From: Henckelia pumila
Taxonomy: Eukaryota > Streptophyta > Magnoliopsida > Lamiales > Gesneriaceae
NCBI RefSeq assembly: GCF_033568475.1
Contig: NC_133120.1
Span: 52,005,499 to 52,069,498 of the forward strand
Direction of reading: 5' to 3'
Length of the DNA stretch: 64,000 nucleotides
The position numbers and the translations under genes are program-made. This document shows positions 1 through 10,349 of the stretch, in pieces (position 1 is the first letter of the stretch; each line of letters begins with the position of its first letter). The notes under the pieces were generated by a model. That model made no database searches. It was not told the DNA's origin and saw nothing but the letters and a program-made list of their open reading frames with translations.

Positions 1-1017
1 TGCCAATTCCCAAGCAATATTGAGGTGAATCCCATAGAACAATGTAAGGCCATCGAGTTGAGGAGTGGCAAAGAAGTTGGAGTCCAAATCCCTACTGTTG
101 CGGAGAAGAAATTTGAGGAAAAAGTCGAGGAGAAAGAGAAAGAGCCTGAACCTGACTCGAAACCGATATACAAGCCTCCACTCCCCTACCCACAAAGGTT
201 CAAGAAGAAGGCGTTGGATGAGCAGTTTTTCAAGTTCTTGGAGATTTTCAAGAAAATTCACATCAATATCCCCTTTGCTGAAGCTTTGGAGCAAATGCCA
301 AACTATGCAAAGTTCATCAAGGAGGTGATGTCCAAGAAGAGGAGGCTGCTAGAGAATGAAGTTGTGAATTTGAATGAAGAATGCAGTGTCGTGCTTCAAA
401 AGAAGATGCCACAAAATCTTAAGGATCCAGGGAGTTTTACTATTCCTTGTTCTATTGGTGGATCTCATTTTACTACTGCACTTTGTGATTTATGGGCCAG
501 TATTAATTTAATGTCATTATCTATTTACAGGGCCTTAGAGTTGGGAGAGATGAAATCGACTATGATTTCATTGCAATTGGCGGATCGGAGCGTTACATAT
601 CCACTAGGAATTGTTGAAGATGTTTTAGTCAAGGTGGATAAATTCATCTTCCCAGCGGATTTTGTAATCTTGGATATTGAAGCGGATCATGGTGTTCCGC
701 TGAATTTTGGACAACCGTTTTTTGCTACTGCTGATGCCAAAATAGATGTCAAGAAGGGTGAATTGTCGATGGGTGTGGAAGGCGAAAAAGTAATTTTTAA
801 CATATTCATGAAGATACCTATCCCACCCCTTGAAGAATTATGCTTAATCGAACCAGTTGTGAGGTTGAAGAGCTGTCCAAGAGCTGATTTTGAGGTTGAA
901 TCAAAGAGTAAAGCGCCAAGTTCATCAACAAAGAAAGCCACGAAGAACAAGAAAAAAAAATTTAAAAGGCGGTTCATGGAATTTATTTGGCGCGTGAAAG
1001 AGAAAGGGAAGAATTAA
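1..1017 (+). CDS. Partial Gag C-terminus plus aspartic protease ORF of an Athila/Tat-lineage Ty3/gypsy retrotransposon
   Basis: The frame is open at the left edge; the first possible start is only a GTG at 25, so the true start lies outside the window. The beginning resembles the Gag tail of Athila/Tat elements (AIELRSGKEV, then an acidic and proline-rich linker and the PLPYPQRFKKK block). Protease follows: the catalytic region reads CDLWASINLMSLS at about residues 154-166 (counted from position 25), followed by SLQLADRSV and the KVDKFIFPADFVILD block. In this family the catalytic triplet is normally D-[TLS]-G; here the glycine is tryptophan (codon 493-495), which should impair the enzyme. 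The ORF ends in a lysine-rich tail with no RT after it, and unrelated gypsy RT begins about 690 bp downstream. Either this is a gag-protease-only non-autonomous element or it was truncated. The lineage is well supported; activity is unlikely. Confidence 0.85.
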   Translation, partial: CQFPSNIEVNPIEQCKAIELRSGKEVGVQIPTVAEKKFEEKVEEKEKEPEPDSKPIYKPPLPYPQRFKKKALDEQFFKFLEIFKKIHINIPFAEALEQMPNYAKFIKEVMSKKRRLLENEVVNLNEECSVVLQKKMPQNLKDPGSFTIPCSIGGSHFTTALCDLWASINLMSLSIYRALELGEMKSTMISLQLADRSVTYPLGIVEDVLVKVDKFIFPADFVILDIEADHGVPLNFGQPFFATADAKIDVKKGELSMGVEGEKVIFNIFMKIPIPPLEELCLIEPVVRLKSCPRADFEVESKSKAPSSSTKKATKNKKKKFKRRFMEFIWRVKEKGKN

Positions 1018-1239
1018 TCCGATGAAAGTCGGGCTGACGACTATAAACCAAGCGCTACTTGGGAGGCAACCCAAGCTTTTTTTCTTTTATTTTATTTTTA
1101 TTTGCTTTTATTTTCAGTTTATTTAATTTTTGTTATTTATTGTTCTTTTTTAGTATTTTTTTATCAATTTTTGAAGCCTAATTCTTGTCAATTTTCAAAT
1201 TTTTCAGGCTTAAAAAAACTCTCAAATTCGAGCAAGAGG
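1018..1239 (+). other. Non-coding segment after the Athila/Tat gag-protease ORF, with a conserved-looking hairpin
   Basis: Directly after the stop lies a block ending in a perfect stem CTTGGG/CCCAAG (1058-1063 and 1070-1075, loop AGGCAA) followed at once by a T-rich tract (1077 to about 1160). From memory, this 'ACTTGGGAGGCAACCCAAG' block recurs after gag in many plant Athila/Tat-like elements. It may be an RNA element of the retrotransposon; the role is unknown. The rest is AT-rich with no coding signal. Confidence 0.6.
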
Positions 1240-1698
1240 CGCGCCCGCTCCTCTCCTTAGCGCTCCCGCTCAACCCCTGGAAGAAATTTAAGTTGAAGTG
1301 CGACCAAACAGCGCGCCCGCGCCATTAATCTTGAGCGCTCGCGCACTAGCTACGATTCACTAATGCAATCAGGCGCAAACAAGACTCCCAAGTGCTCTTC
1401 CTCCAGCGCAATCGCGCTACTCATTTGCGCAAACCTTGCGCTAACAACAATCTCCATCTGCACAACCTCCCCTGCGCAATCGCGCATCTCCAGCTCCCAT
1501 CTGCGCATCACCAAACTCTAGCGCAAACAACCTCATCTGCACTCCACCATGCGCAATCGCGTAAGTCTTCTGCACAAAATTTAAGCGCAAACAAATCACC
1601 ATTTGCACCTCTCCTTGAGAAAACGCGCAGCATTCCATCTGATCCAATGCGCAAACGCGCAAATCTTGCGCTAACAACTCTCATCTGCGCAACTCGCC
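1240..1698 (+). repeat. GC-rich degenerate TGCGCAA/GCGCAAAC repeat region
   Basis: The base composition changes abruptly from the T-rich segment before it. Short motifs (TGCGCAA, GCGCAAAC, GCGCAATCGCGC, CATCTGC) recur irregularly about fifteen times to position 1690. A 136-codon open frame crosses it, but its residues are only the translation of the repeat and it runs out of frame into gypsy RT, so I do not call a gene. It probably belongs to the 3' non-coding part of the Athila/Tat element. Confidence 0.6.
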
Positions 1699-1704
1699 AT
1701 GTTC

Positions 1705-2565
1705 CAACTTCTCCTCATCCAAAAGAAATGGCGTGTCCACCAGCTGCAAGAATTGAAAGAACAACTCGAGGAATTGATTGCCAAGGGATACATCAGACCT
1801 AGTGTGTCGTCGTGGGGTGCTCCAGTTCTTTTTGTTCGAGAGAAGGATGGATCTATGCGACTCTGTATCGACTACCATCAATTTAACCAAGCTATGGTAA
1901 AGAACAAGTATTCATTTCCTCGAATAGATGACCTATTTTTGAACAATTGCAGGGTTCTTCTGTTTATTCAAAGATGATCTAAGGTCAGGATATCATCAGC
2001 TGAGAGTTCGTGAAGAATATGTGCCTAAGACTGCTTGCAAAACGAGGTATGACCACTTTGAGTTTATAGTCATGCCGTTTGGTTTGACTAACGCTCCAGC
2101 AGTGTTTATGGGTCTTATGAACCGAATCTTTCAGAAGTATTTGGATGAGTTTGTGATTATTTTCATTGATGATATTCTTATCTATTCGAAGAGTCGTACT
2201 GATCATGCAGAGCACTTGAGGACAGTTTTGCAGATTTTGCGGGCCGAACAGTTGTTTTCTAAACTGTCAAAGTGCAAGTTCTGGTTGGATCGAGTTGTCT
2301 TTCTCGGTCACATTATTTCCAGAGATGGGATTTCTTTTGATCCCAGTAAGATCGAAGCGGTTATGAATTGGCCTACACCGACATCGGTGCCTGAGATTCA
2401 AAGTTTTATGGGTTTAGCAGGTTACTATCGCAGATTCATCGAGGGATTTTCATCTATTGCAAAGCCGATTACTCAGCTAACTCAGAAGAATGCGCCTTTT
2501 TTCTGGACCAAAGCTTGTGAGGCTAGTTTTATTGACTTGAAGAAGCGGTTGACCAGTGCTCCAAT
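1705..2565 (+). pseudogene. Gypsy C: broken reverse transcriptase, left half (5'-truncated chromovirus-type Ty3/gypsy)
   Basis: RT homology starts abruptly near 1705 with no LTR, primer site, gag or protease before it. Visible RT blocks in order are [51 protein letters not shown], the catalytic [10 protein letters not shown] (about 2160-2190), the [11 protein letters not shown] connection and the [13 protein letters not shown] block. Two compensating single-base indels (near 1936 and 1973) break the frame, giving two open pieces. The domain is cut at 2565 by copia-1, after a 5-bp target site CCAAT (2561-2565), and continues at 14397. Clade is probably Del/Tekay, judged from its 2-kb LTR and C-terminal sequence. 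The copy is dead. Confidence 0.9.
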
Positions 2566-4739
2566 TGTTAGAGTAGGTGCCCGTCGAGCCAATGTGTTGG
2601 CCGATGGTCCTAGAGAGAACTCTTGTATGACAATCTTTATTTTAATAATATTTGACATTATTTAATTTGGCACATCTTTATCTTTATACCCATGCAAGCT
2701 GCATAGATAAAGCCCTTGAATATACAAATAGTAGAAAGAATATGAGATGGTCATGTGATGACTATCATGAAACTCATATTTGGAATACTATATATTCTAA
2801 ACTGTTCCTAGTCGATTCAGCCGCCATAAAGAAGGATAAAGGCCGCTCGAGCTTGAGACTAGTATTTGCGATGTGAGTACCATGTTTCATTGGTAGGGGA
2901 CATGGAGATGTCCAAGCATGCAAATAGGTGCTCCTTGTAGAGTGCACTGAACAACCCTCCCTAAAGGATTTTCCAAGTGGTTCTCACTTATCGAGTGGAG
3001 ACGTCCTAGTTTATGGTTGTACACCATTAGTCCTTATAACCCGGGACAACATGGAGACTCTATATGCTAGTGCTTTACTTTGACTTGTTTACCGACTCAT
3101 CTGGGGTCATCAGGTGGCAATGTTGGGTGTTGTGACAAAACATATAGGAGTCAATGCATTGTAGTCGGGGATTCACCGCTTACCTATGGGTATGGATATC
3201 CTATGTTATATCATGCATACGTAGCTTGAAATCTCTGATCAGAGTAAGTGGTAATTAAGAAAGGAGTTTCTTGAATTACACTTTCGATGCAACTACGACA
3301 TGACACATAGTTATCGATTCAATGACAACTCTCGATAAACCAATGGTTGTCGAATCGGTCGGGATATATGAGTTGAAGGGACCGTACTGTACGCTAACCA
3401 TAATTGATTGGTTCTTGCAGGCACTATCATTTGATACCTAGGGAGTCATGTAAGCAATGCTGCTAGATGTTTACATGACTGGTTGGGTACTATCAGGCTT
3501 GAGTTTTCTGACGTTCTTATTATCAATGTGTTGATTAATAAGAATGGAGCTATATAGGGTATGCTCATATAAGGGACTTGTTGATCCCGAATCACATGGA
3601 GATGTGAACCCACTGCTAGTTGTATCAGTGAACCATTGAGGGTCACACAAGTACTAGCTTTCTAGATCCCGTTGAGATTAAAATTAGTTCATTGTGTTGA
3701 ACAACTTATAAAGGAGTTTATAAGTAAAATAAATTAGAAGTTTGACTTCTAAATTGGAGAATGAATGGAATAAGTAACTTTTAATTTGTGAATGTGTTCC
3801 AAGATTAAAAGTTGACTTAAAATAATTAGTTTATGAAAATGGTGATTTTCTAAACTATTATTTTGAACTTAGTTAATTAATTCAAGTGTTGAATTAATTT
3901 AACACTAGTAGAGATTTTAATGTACAAATAATTAGATTAATTCAAGTGTTGAATTAATTAAATACTATTGAGTCTAGTAGAGCTCAAATTAATATAGTGT
4001 TGTATAATTATTGATACTAGTGGACTTGAATGGGTTCAAGTTAAATTTAATTAATTGATTAAACTTAAATGGTTTTAGGTTTAATAATTAATTAAAAATA
4101 AGTTCAAATGACATTTGAATATATATATTTATATATGTATATATATATAGGCGTGTATATATATATATATATGTGTGTGTATGCAATTTGAAGGGTTGAA
4201 AGATGGTTTGCAATTTTCCATGCATGTCTTGCAATTTTCCATGCATGGCTTAATTGTACTCATTAATCCCTCTTCTTTAATATATTATTTTGGAATAATA
4301 TATACACACACACAATCCACTCCAAAAATAACTTGAAGTGGCCGAACACTCTCCAATTTTTTCTCCAAGTTTTCTTTCAATTTTTGTGGAAGAAGAAAAG
4401 AAAAATCTCAATGCAAAATTCTCTAAATATTCTAGTGCATATTTAGAGCGGATTTAGATCGTCTAGTCGTGGACCTAATTCGGAGGCTCAAAGTGTTGAA
4501 TCCATTTTGAGCAAGGAGTGCTCTTGGAAGCTTGTAGATTGAGTCTACCCTTTTCAAGAGCCTAGTTGTTTATCAACTTGGTTGGAGCCATAAATCAATC
4601 TTTGAGATTGATAGGTAAAATTTTAAACACCCTATGGTTGTTTGAGTTTTTGAATACTACACAAGTGCTCGGATTTTTTTTATTAAAAAATTTTATATTT
4701 TCACTGCGTTTCCGGGCACGAGTTAACCGATCCCCTTCA
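2566..4739 (+). repeat. 5' LTR of copia-1 (2174 bp)
   Basis: Starts TGTTAGAGTAGG and ends CCCCTTCA directly before the primer site. It contains an AT-dinucleotide tract near 4119-4175 that differs in length from the 3' LTR. The middle (about 2750-3460) shares long blocks with the antisense copia F-family LTRs elsewhere in the window, for example GGACCGTACTGTACGC at about 3379-3394. Open frames inside are short and identical between the two LTRs, so they are not genes. Confidence 0.95.
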
Positions 4740-4740
4740 G

Positions 4741-4758
4741 TGGTATCAGAGCCTAGGT
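4741..4758 (+). other. Primer-binding site of copia-1 (initiator methionine tRNA)
   Basis: TGGTATCAGAGCC begins one base after the LTR end. This is the usual plant retrotransposon complement of the 3' end of initiator tRNA-Met, and marks the start of minus-strand DNA synthesis. Confidence 0.95.
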
Positions 4759-4894
4759 TACTCTTTTGTGTAGTATTTGTTGGATATTATGTTGAGGTCA
4801 ATTTCTAACCGCATGAGAAAATCAATATTTTAACTTTTAGGGCAAATTTTATAAAAATTATTTTTTTTATTTTCGGGCAGCCCAAGGTGTCCTA

Positions 4895-4915
4895 GGGGCA
4901 GCCGTGGGCTGCCCC
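4895..4915 (+). other. Perfect GC hairpin in the copia-1 leader, candidate dimerisation/packaging element
   Basis: Arms GGGGCAGCC (4895-4903) and GGCTGCCCC (4907-4915) pair perfectly across a GTG loop in an otherwise AT-rich leader, about 140 nt after the primer site. Copia F carries a hairpin of the same geometry at the equivalent place. A packaging or dimerisation role is inference. Confidence 0.6.
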
Positions 4916-5918
4916 ATATTTTTAATTAAAAAAAAAAAAATTTGGCCGGAATCCGGCGACGGAGTTTCGGTGACGACTATGACGACTTGAGTTTTTCAAA
5001 AAGTGTTTTGGAATATCATGTGTCATAGGCCCTAAATTGTTAAATATATTATAGTTAATTTTTATGAAAAATTAAACTTTATAATATGTGATTTTTCTCA
5101 TAAAATAAATAGTTAAAGTGTGACTTTGATTATTTATAGGAAATTGTGATTTATAAGAAATTCAATTATAAATAAATTAATTTGAAAGTAAACAAAGGTG
5201 TTTGTTTATTTTGTTAATTTATTTTATAATTGTGGTGGTTAGTGATTGGACCAAGATATATAATATTTGATCAATTGATTATTGAGATAATTAATTGATG
5301 GTGTATGATATGTGATATTGTGCATGAAGGATGATTAAAAGCCCAATACCAATTTGCTAGGTGTATGCTAGGATATTTTGTGTTGAATGGTTGTAATAAT
5401 TATCAAATTACAAAGTGGGCTTGGTTTATGGCCCGTTCCCACCCCATGAGATGTATCCCTATTTGCCATGGATATTTTCATGTAAAATATTTGATAGCGG
5501 AAGTTCAAGATTGGAAGATGGTGGGCCATGATGAATTATGAAGATTCAAGACATGTAAATATTGGAAGCTTATGTAATTGTTGCATTTGCATCCCATGCA
5601 TTCCCTAGGAATTGGACCTAGGCCCGTGTTTGGCTCACACGGGCCAAATAGTTTTTGGGGCGATTGATCATTCTTATTAATTAGTATGTGCGTTATTATT
5701 TTACAATAACAAAGTTGCATGAATCTGGCAAACATACGATCAAACATGGCGATCTTTAAAATTAATGATGAGACCTTTTTCAAAATTAAAAACCCTCATT
5801 TTGAATTAGATTCAAAATTTATATCAAGCCCGAAAAGGGGAATTATAAATGTGTTTATAATTTCCATGTCTTCCATCGGCAATGGATGCATGACGAACGC
5901 TACCCGTATTCAATACTC

Positions 5919-6111
5919 GGCTCATATTATTGGGGGGGTTTTGGATGCCGGAAAGCTTTGACATCCATTGACATGGTGATGTGAACTACGTGAAACTCCC
6001 ATGACTTCGGCTCATATTATTGGGGGAACTCATGGCGACCGTCCATTAAGGTTCGATATCGATGGGTAAGGCTTGACACGTAAAGATGAACGACGTCATT
6101 TTATTGGGTCC
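5919..6111 (+). repeat. Three-copy leader motif of copia-1
   Basis: GGCTCATATTATTGGGGG occurs exactly at 5919-5936 and 6009-6026, with a degenerate third copy at 6092-6111. Starts are 90 and 83 bp apart. The same motif with 88- and 84-bp spacing is in the leader of copia F. The surrounding 1.6 kb (4759-6402) otherwise shows no gene. Short open frames there lack any recognisable domain. Confidence 0.75.
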
Positions 6112-6402
6112 TAATCAAGCGTGATACAAAAGTTTACGTAAGGGTTGCATGGAGATGCAATTGGAAACTACCTTTTAGAAATTATGATTGGCTGATATTA
6201 TTCGGGATCGTAATTGGCTAATTGGACCTTATGTACCTACTGAGGAAAGGAGTTTCCCGTTTTTACTAGAGGGTAGTAAAAATGTCAAAACAGTGGGAGT
6301 AAATATTTATAAAGTTAAAGTCCATACTTTATATCTTATTGAATATTTTAAAATAGTCATTGACATTTATCTGTTATTATTTTTCTGTACAAGTTTTTGA
6401 AA

Positions 6403-9400
6403 ATGTCATCAATTCGCAATCCGTTGTCTGCAATACTCGACAAACATTTACTGACCGGTCCAAATTACCTCGATTGGCTAAGAAATCTGAAAATCGTCTT
6501 GAACTCGGAGAGGATTGCATACACACTTGATGAGTCGCCCCCTGATATGGCTCCGACTGATTGTAGCCCTGAGGAGCTACAGACTTACAAGGATTGGTGT
6601 GACCATGACTTGAAAGCCAAGTGTTATATGCAGGCTTCTGTGAATGATGAGCTTCAGCGACGTTTTGAGAGTGCAAAGCATGCTGCTGACATTCATTTGC
6701 ATCTCAAAGAACTCTTTGGTGAACAAACACGCCCACTTCGACATGAGATTGTCAAGGAGCTAATCACTTTGCTCATGCGAGATGGGGCTTCGGTCCATGA
6801 GCATGGCCTGAAGTTGATTGGGCTCGTGGAGAAACTCGTTAGCATGGATCTTGTGCTACCAACTGAGTTGACCACAGACGTGTTGCTCTTGTCACTGCCT
6901 AGCTCATTTGATCCTTTTGTGGTGAATTTCAACATGAACAGGTTAGATCCAACCCTTGAGGAGTTGGTTAACATGCTTGTTACGTTTGAATCCACAATCA
7001 AGAAAGAGAAGCCGGTTCTTTATGGGGGATCTTCATCTGGTTCAAAGAATAGACCACATGAGAAGGGAAAGAAGCGTTCCTTCCATGCTCCCAAAAAGAA
7101 CGTGCCCTTGAAGAGGCAAGCTCCAAGTCCCGTTGTGGTAGGCACACCAGTTAAGGCTAACAAGACTAATGACGTCTGTCATCACTGTAAGAAACCTGGA
7201 CATTGGAAACGTAATTGCAAGGAATATCTTGACCAAAATGGTTCTGGAAAAGTTATGTTCTACATTGAAGTAAACATTTCACTTAACTCTTCTTCTTGGG
7301 TATTGGATACCGGCTGTGGCTCACATCTCTGTAATGATTTGCAGGTGATGGCAAGAAGTAGGAGACTCAGAGATGGTGAGACCTTCTTGAGGATAGGCAA
7401 TGGGGCAAGAGTTGCAGCCAAAGATATTGGAGATGTTTACTTATTGTTGGACAATGATTTTAAATTATGTTTGAGAGATGTTTTGTTTGTACCAGATTTG
7501 GTGAAAAACATTGTTTCCATTTCTATGCTTGATAAAGATGGATATTCTTGTTTATTTGGCAAAGGTGTTTGCAATATTTACAAGAATGAATGTTTAATTG
7601 GTACAGGACAATTGGAAAATGATCTCTATAATTTAAAATTAAAAGATATTCCTATGTATAATATCCAAGAGATATCAACAACATCCAAAAGAAAACAAGA
7701 TACTCTAAATCCAGCACACTTATGGCATGCTCGATTAGGTCATATATCTTTTAAAAGGATGAACAAGCTAGTGGGAGAAGACATGTTTGATATGTCTGAT
7801 ATTAATTCTCTTACTACTTGTGAACCCTGTCTAAAAGGAAAGATGACCAAAATTCCCTTTAAGGGCCATGTGGAGCGAGCCAAGGGACTGTTGGATTTGA
7901 TCCATACAGATATGTGTGGTCCACTTAGCATCACCACTAAGCACGGACATTCTTACTTCATTACCTTTACCGATGACTTCTCTAGGTATGGGTATGTGTA
8001 TTTGATGAAATACAAATCTGAAGCTTTTGAAAAGTTCAAAGAATTCAGAAATGAAGTAGAAAAACAATTGGGACGAAGCATCAAGGCACTTCGATCGGAT
8101 CGAGGTGGTGAGTACTTGAGTACTGAATTCCAAGAGTATCTTAGGGAGAATGGGATTCTCTCACAGTGGACTCCTCCTGGTATACCTCAGTTGAATGGTG
8201 TTTCAGAACGTCGTAATCGAACTTTGATGGACATGGTTCAGTCTATGATGGGGTTCACGGAGTTTCCGCCATCCTTTTGGGGATATGCACTTGAGACAGC
8301 GGCACTGTTGTTGAACAATGTCCATTCAAAGGCAGTTGATAAGACACCATATGAGATATGGATGGGAAAATCTCCAAAGTATTCTTATCTAAGAATATGG
8401 GGATGCCCTGCTTATGTGAAGCAGATAGTGGGAGATAAATTGGATGCTCGATCCATTTTATGCTACTTCGTGGGATATCCAAGAAATTCGGTTGGATATT
8501 ATTTCTATCATTCCAAAGAAACAAAGGTGTTTGTTTCTAGGAATGCAACCTTCTTGGAGAAGGAATTTCTATTGGATAGAAAATGGGAGATGATAGAACT
8601 CGAAGAAGTTCGAGAAACACCCACGATTGTGGAACCCACACCCGAATAGCCAAGAGAGGATATACAAGCTCCTAGAAGATCCGAGAGGATCTCAAGACCA
8701 CCTATGAGGTATGGTCTGCTTCTTGAAGAGGGCCAAGATGAGCCTGACCATGGATGTGTTCCAAGGACCTTCAAGGAAGCATTGTCTGATGCCGATTCAT
8801 CCATGTGGCTTGAAGCTATGGAATCTGAGATGAATTCCATGTATTCGAACCAAGTGTGGAATCTTGTGGATCCACCTGAAGGAATTGTTCCTATAGGGTT
8901 TAAATGGATTTACAAGAGGAAGCTTGGGACGGATGGGAAGGTTCTGACCTTCAAGGCTCGATTGGTGGCAAAAGGTTATACTCAAAGGCAAGGAGTTGAC
9001 TTTGAAGAAACTTTTTCTCCAGACGCAATGTTCAAGTCCATAAGGATATTGTTTGCCATTGCCGCATGGTATGACTATGAAATATGGCAGATGGATGTGA
9101 AGACAGCTTTTCTTAATGGGGATATTAAGGAAGAAATTTACATGTCTCAACCTGAAGGGTTCACATCTATCGGAAGTGAGCATAAAGTATGCAAACTTCA
9201 TAGATCTATCTATGGTCTCAAACAGGCATCTAGGAGCTGGAACCTCAGATTTGATGGTACAATCAAAGAGTTTGGGTTTACTAAGAATCCTGAGGAACCA
9301 TGTGTGTATAAGAAGGTCAGTGGGAGTGCTGTGACATTCCTGGTACTTTATGTTGATGACATTCTACTCATTGGGAATGATGTAGGAATGTTGCAATCAA

Positions 9401-10335
9401 CTAAAGTATGGTTATCGAGTAAGTTCTCGATGAAGGACTTGGGTGAAGCATCTTTTGTATTGGGAATATAAATCTATCGGGATAGATCGAAAAGATTGCT
9501 TGGTCTCACCCAGTCCACATACATTGATACCTTCGTGAAGAGGTTCTCGATGGATGAGTCTAAGAGAGGACATCTACCAATGTGTCATGGCGTGTCTCTA
9601 TCCAAATCCATGTCTCCCAAAAATGATGCAGAGATAGAGACGATGACACGCATTCCATATGCATCTGCAATTGGTAGTATCATGTATGCGATGATATCTA
9701 CATGTCCTGACGTGGCCTTTGCACTTAGTGTTACAAGTAGATATCAATCGAACCCTGGTCTTCCACACTGGAAAGCTGTGAAAGACATTCTCAAGTATTT
9801 GAGAAAGACTAAGAATATGTTCTTGGTTTATGGGGGTGGAGAACTAAAATTGGAAGGCTATACCGACTCTAGCTTCCAAAGCGATGTTGATGATTCGAAG
9901 TCAACTTCCGGTTTTATATTCATGCTCAATGGTGCTGCTGTTTGTTGGAAGAGTTCCAAGCAAAATAGCACTGCGGATTCAACCACTGAGGCAGAATATA
10001 TTGCTGCATCCGATGCTGCAAAGGAAGCTGTTTGGATTAGGAATTTCGTCCAAGAGTTGGGCATTATTCCTAATGGAGTCGATCCAGTCCCGGTGTACTG
10101 CGACAACACTGGTGCCGTTGCTCAGGCAAAAGAACCAAGGTCTCATCAGAAATCCAAACATGTACTGAGAAAATACCACATCATCCGGGAAATTGTGGAA
10201 CGAGGAGATGTCTTGTTAGACAGAGTCGCCTCCGCAGATAATGTTGCTGATCCACTAACTAAGCCTTTACCAGGACCATTGTTCGAAAAGCATCGCGAAT
10301 CAATGGGTTTGAAGAATATGGGTAGTTGGCTCTAG
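6403..10335 (+). pseudogene. Copia-1 gag-pol polyprotein with two in-frame stops
   Basis: One frame runs from the ATG at 6403 (a second ATG at 6397 is two codons earlier) to TAG at 10333-10335, about 1310 codons, matching the 1304 of copia F. Order: Gag; zinc knuckle CHHCKKPGHWKRNC (from 7177); protease LDTGCGSH (aspartate codon 7306-7308); GAG-pre-integrase LWHARLGHIS; integrase core with HTD, RSDRGGEY and SERRN; RT with WQMDVKTAFLNG and YVDD (9349-9360); RNase H with GYTDSS, TEAEY and YCDN. It is disabled by TAG at 8647-8649, in the linker between integrase and RT, and TAA at 9469-9471, after the RT active site. No frameshift is seen, so decay is mild. The conserved active-site residues are otherwise kept. 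Confidence 0.95.
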
Positions 10336-10337
10336 TG

Positions 10338-10349
10338 CAAGTGGGAGAT
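10338..10349 (+). other. Polypurine tract of copia-1
   Basis: The purine-rich run AAGTGGGAGAT lies directly before the TG of the 3' LTR at 10350 and starts just after the stop codon of gag-pol. It is the expected plus-strand DNA priming site. Confidence 0.85.
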
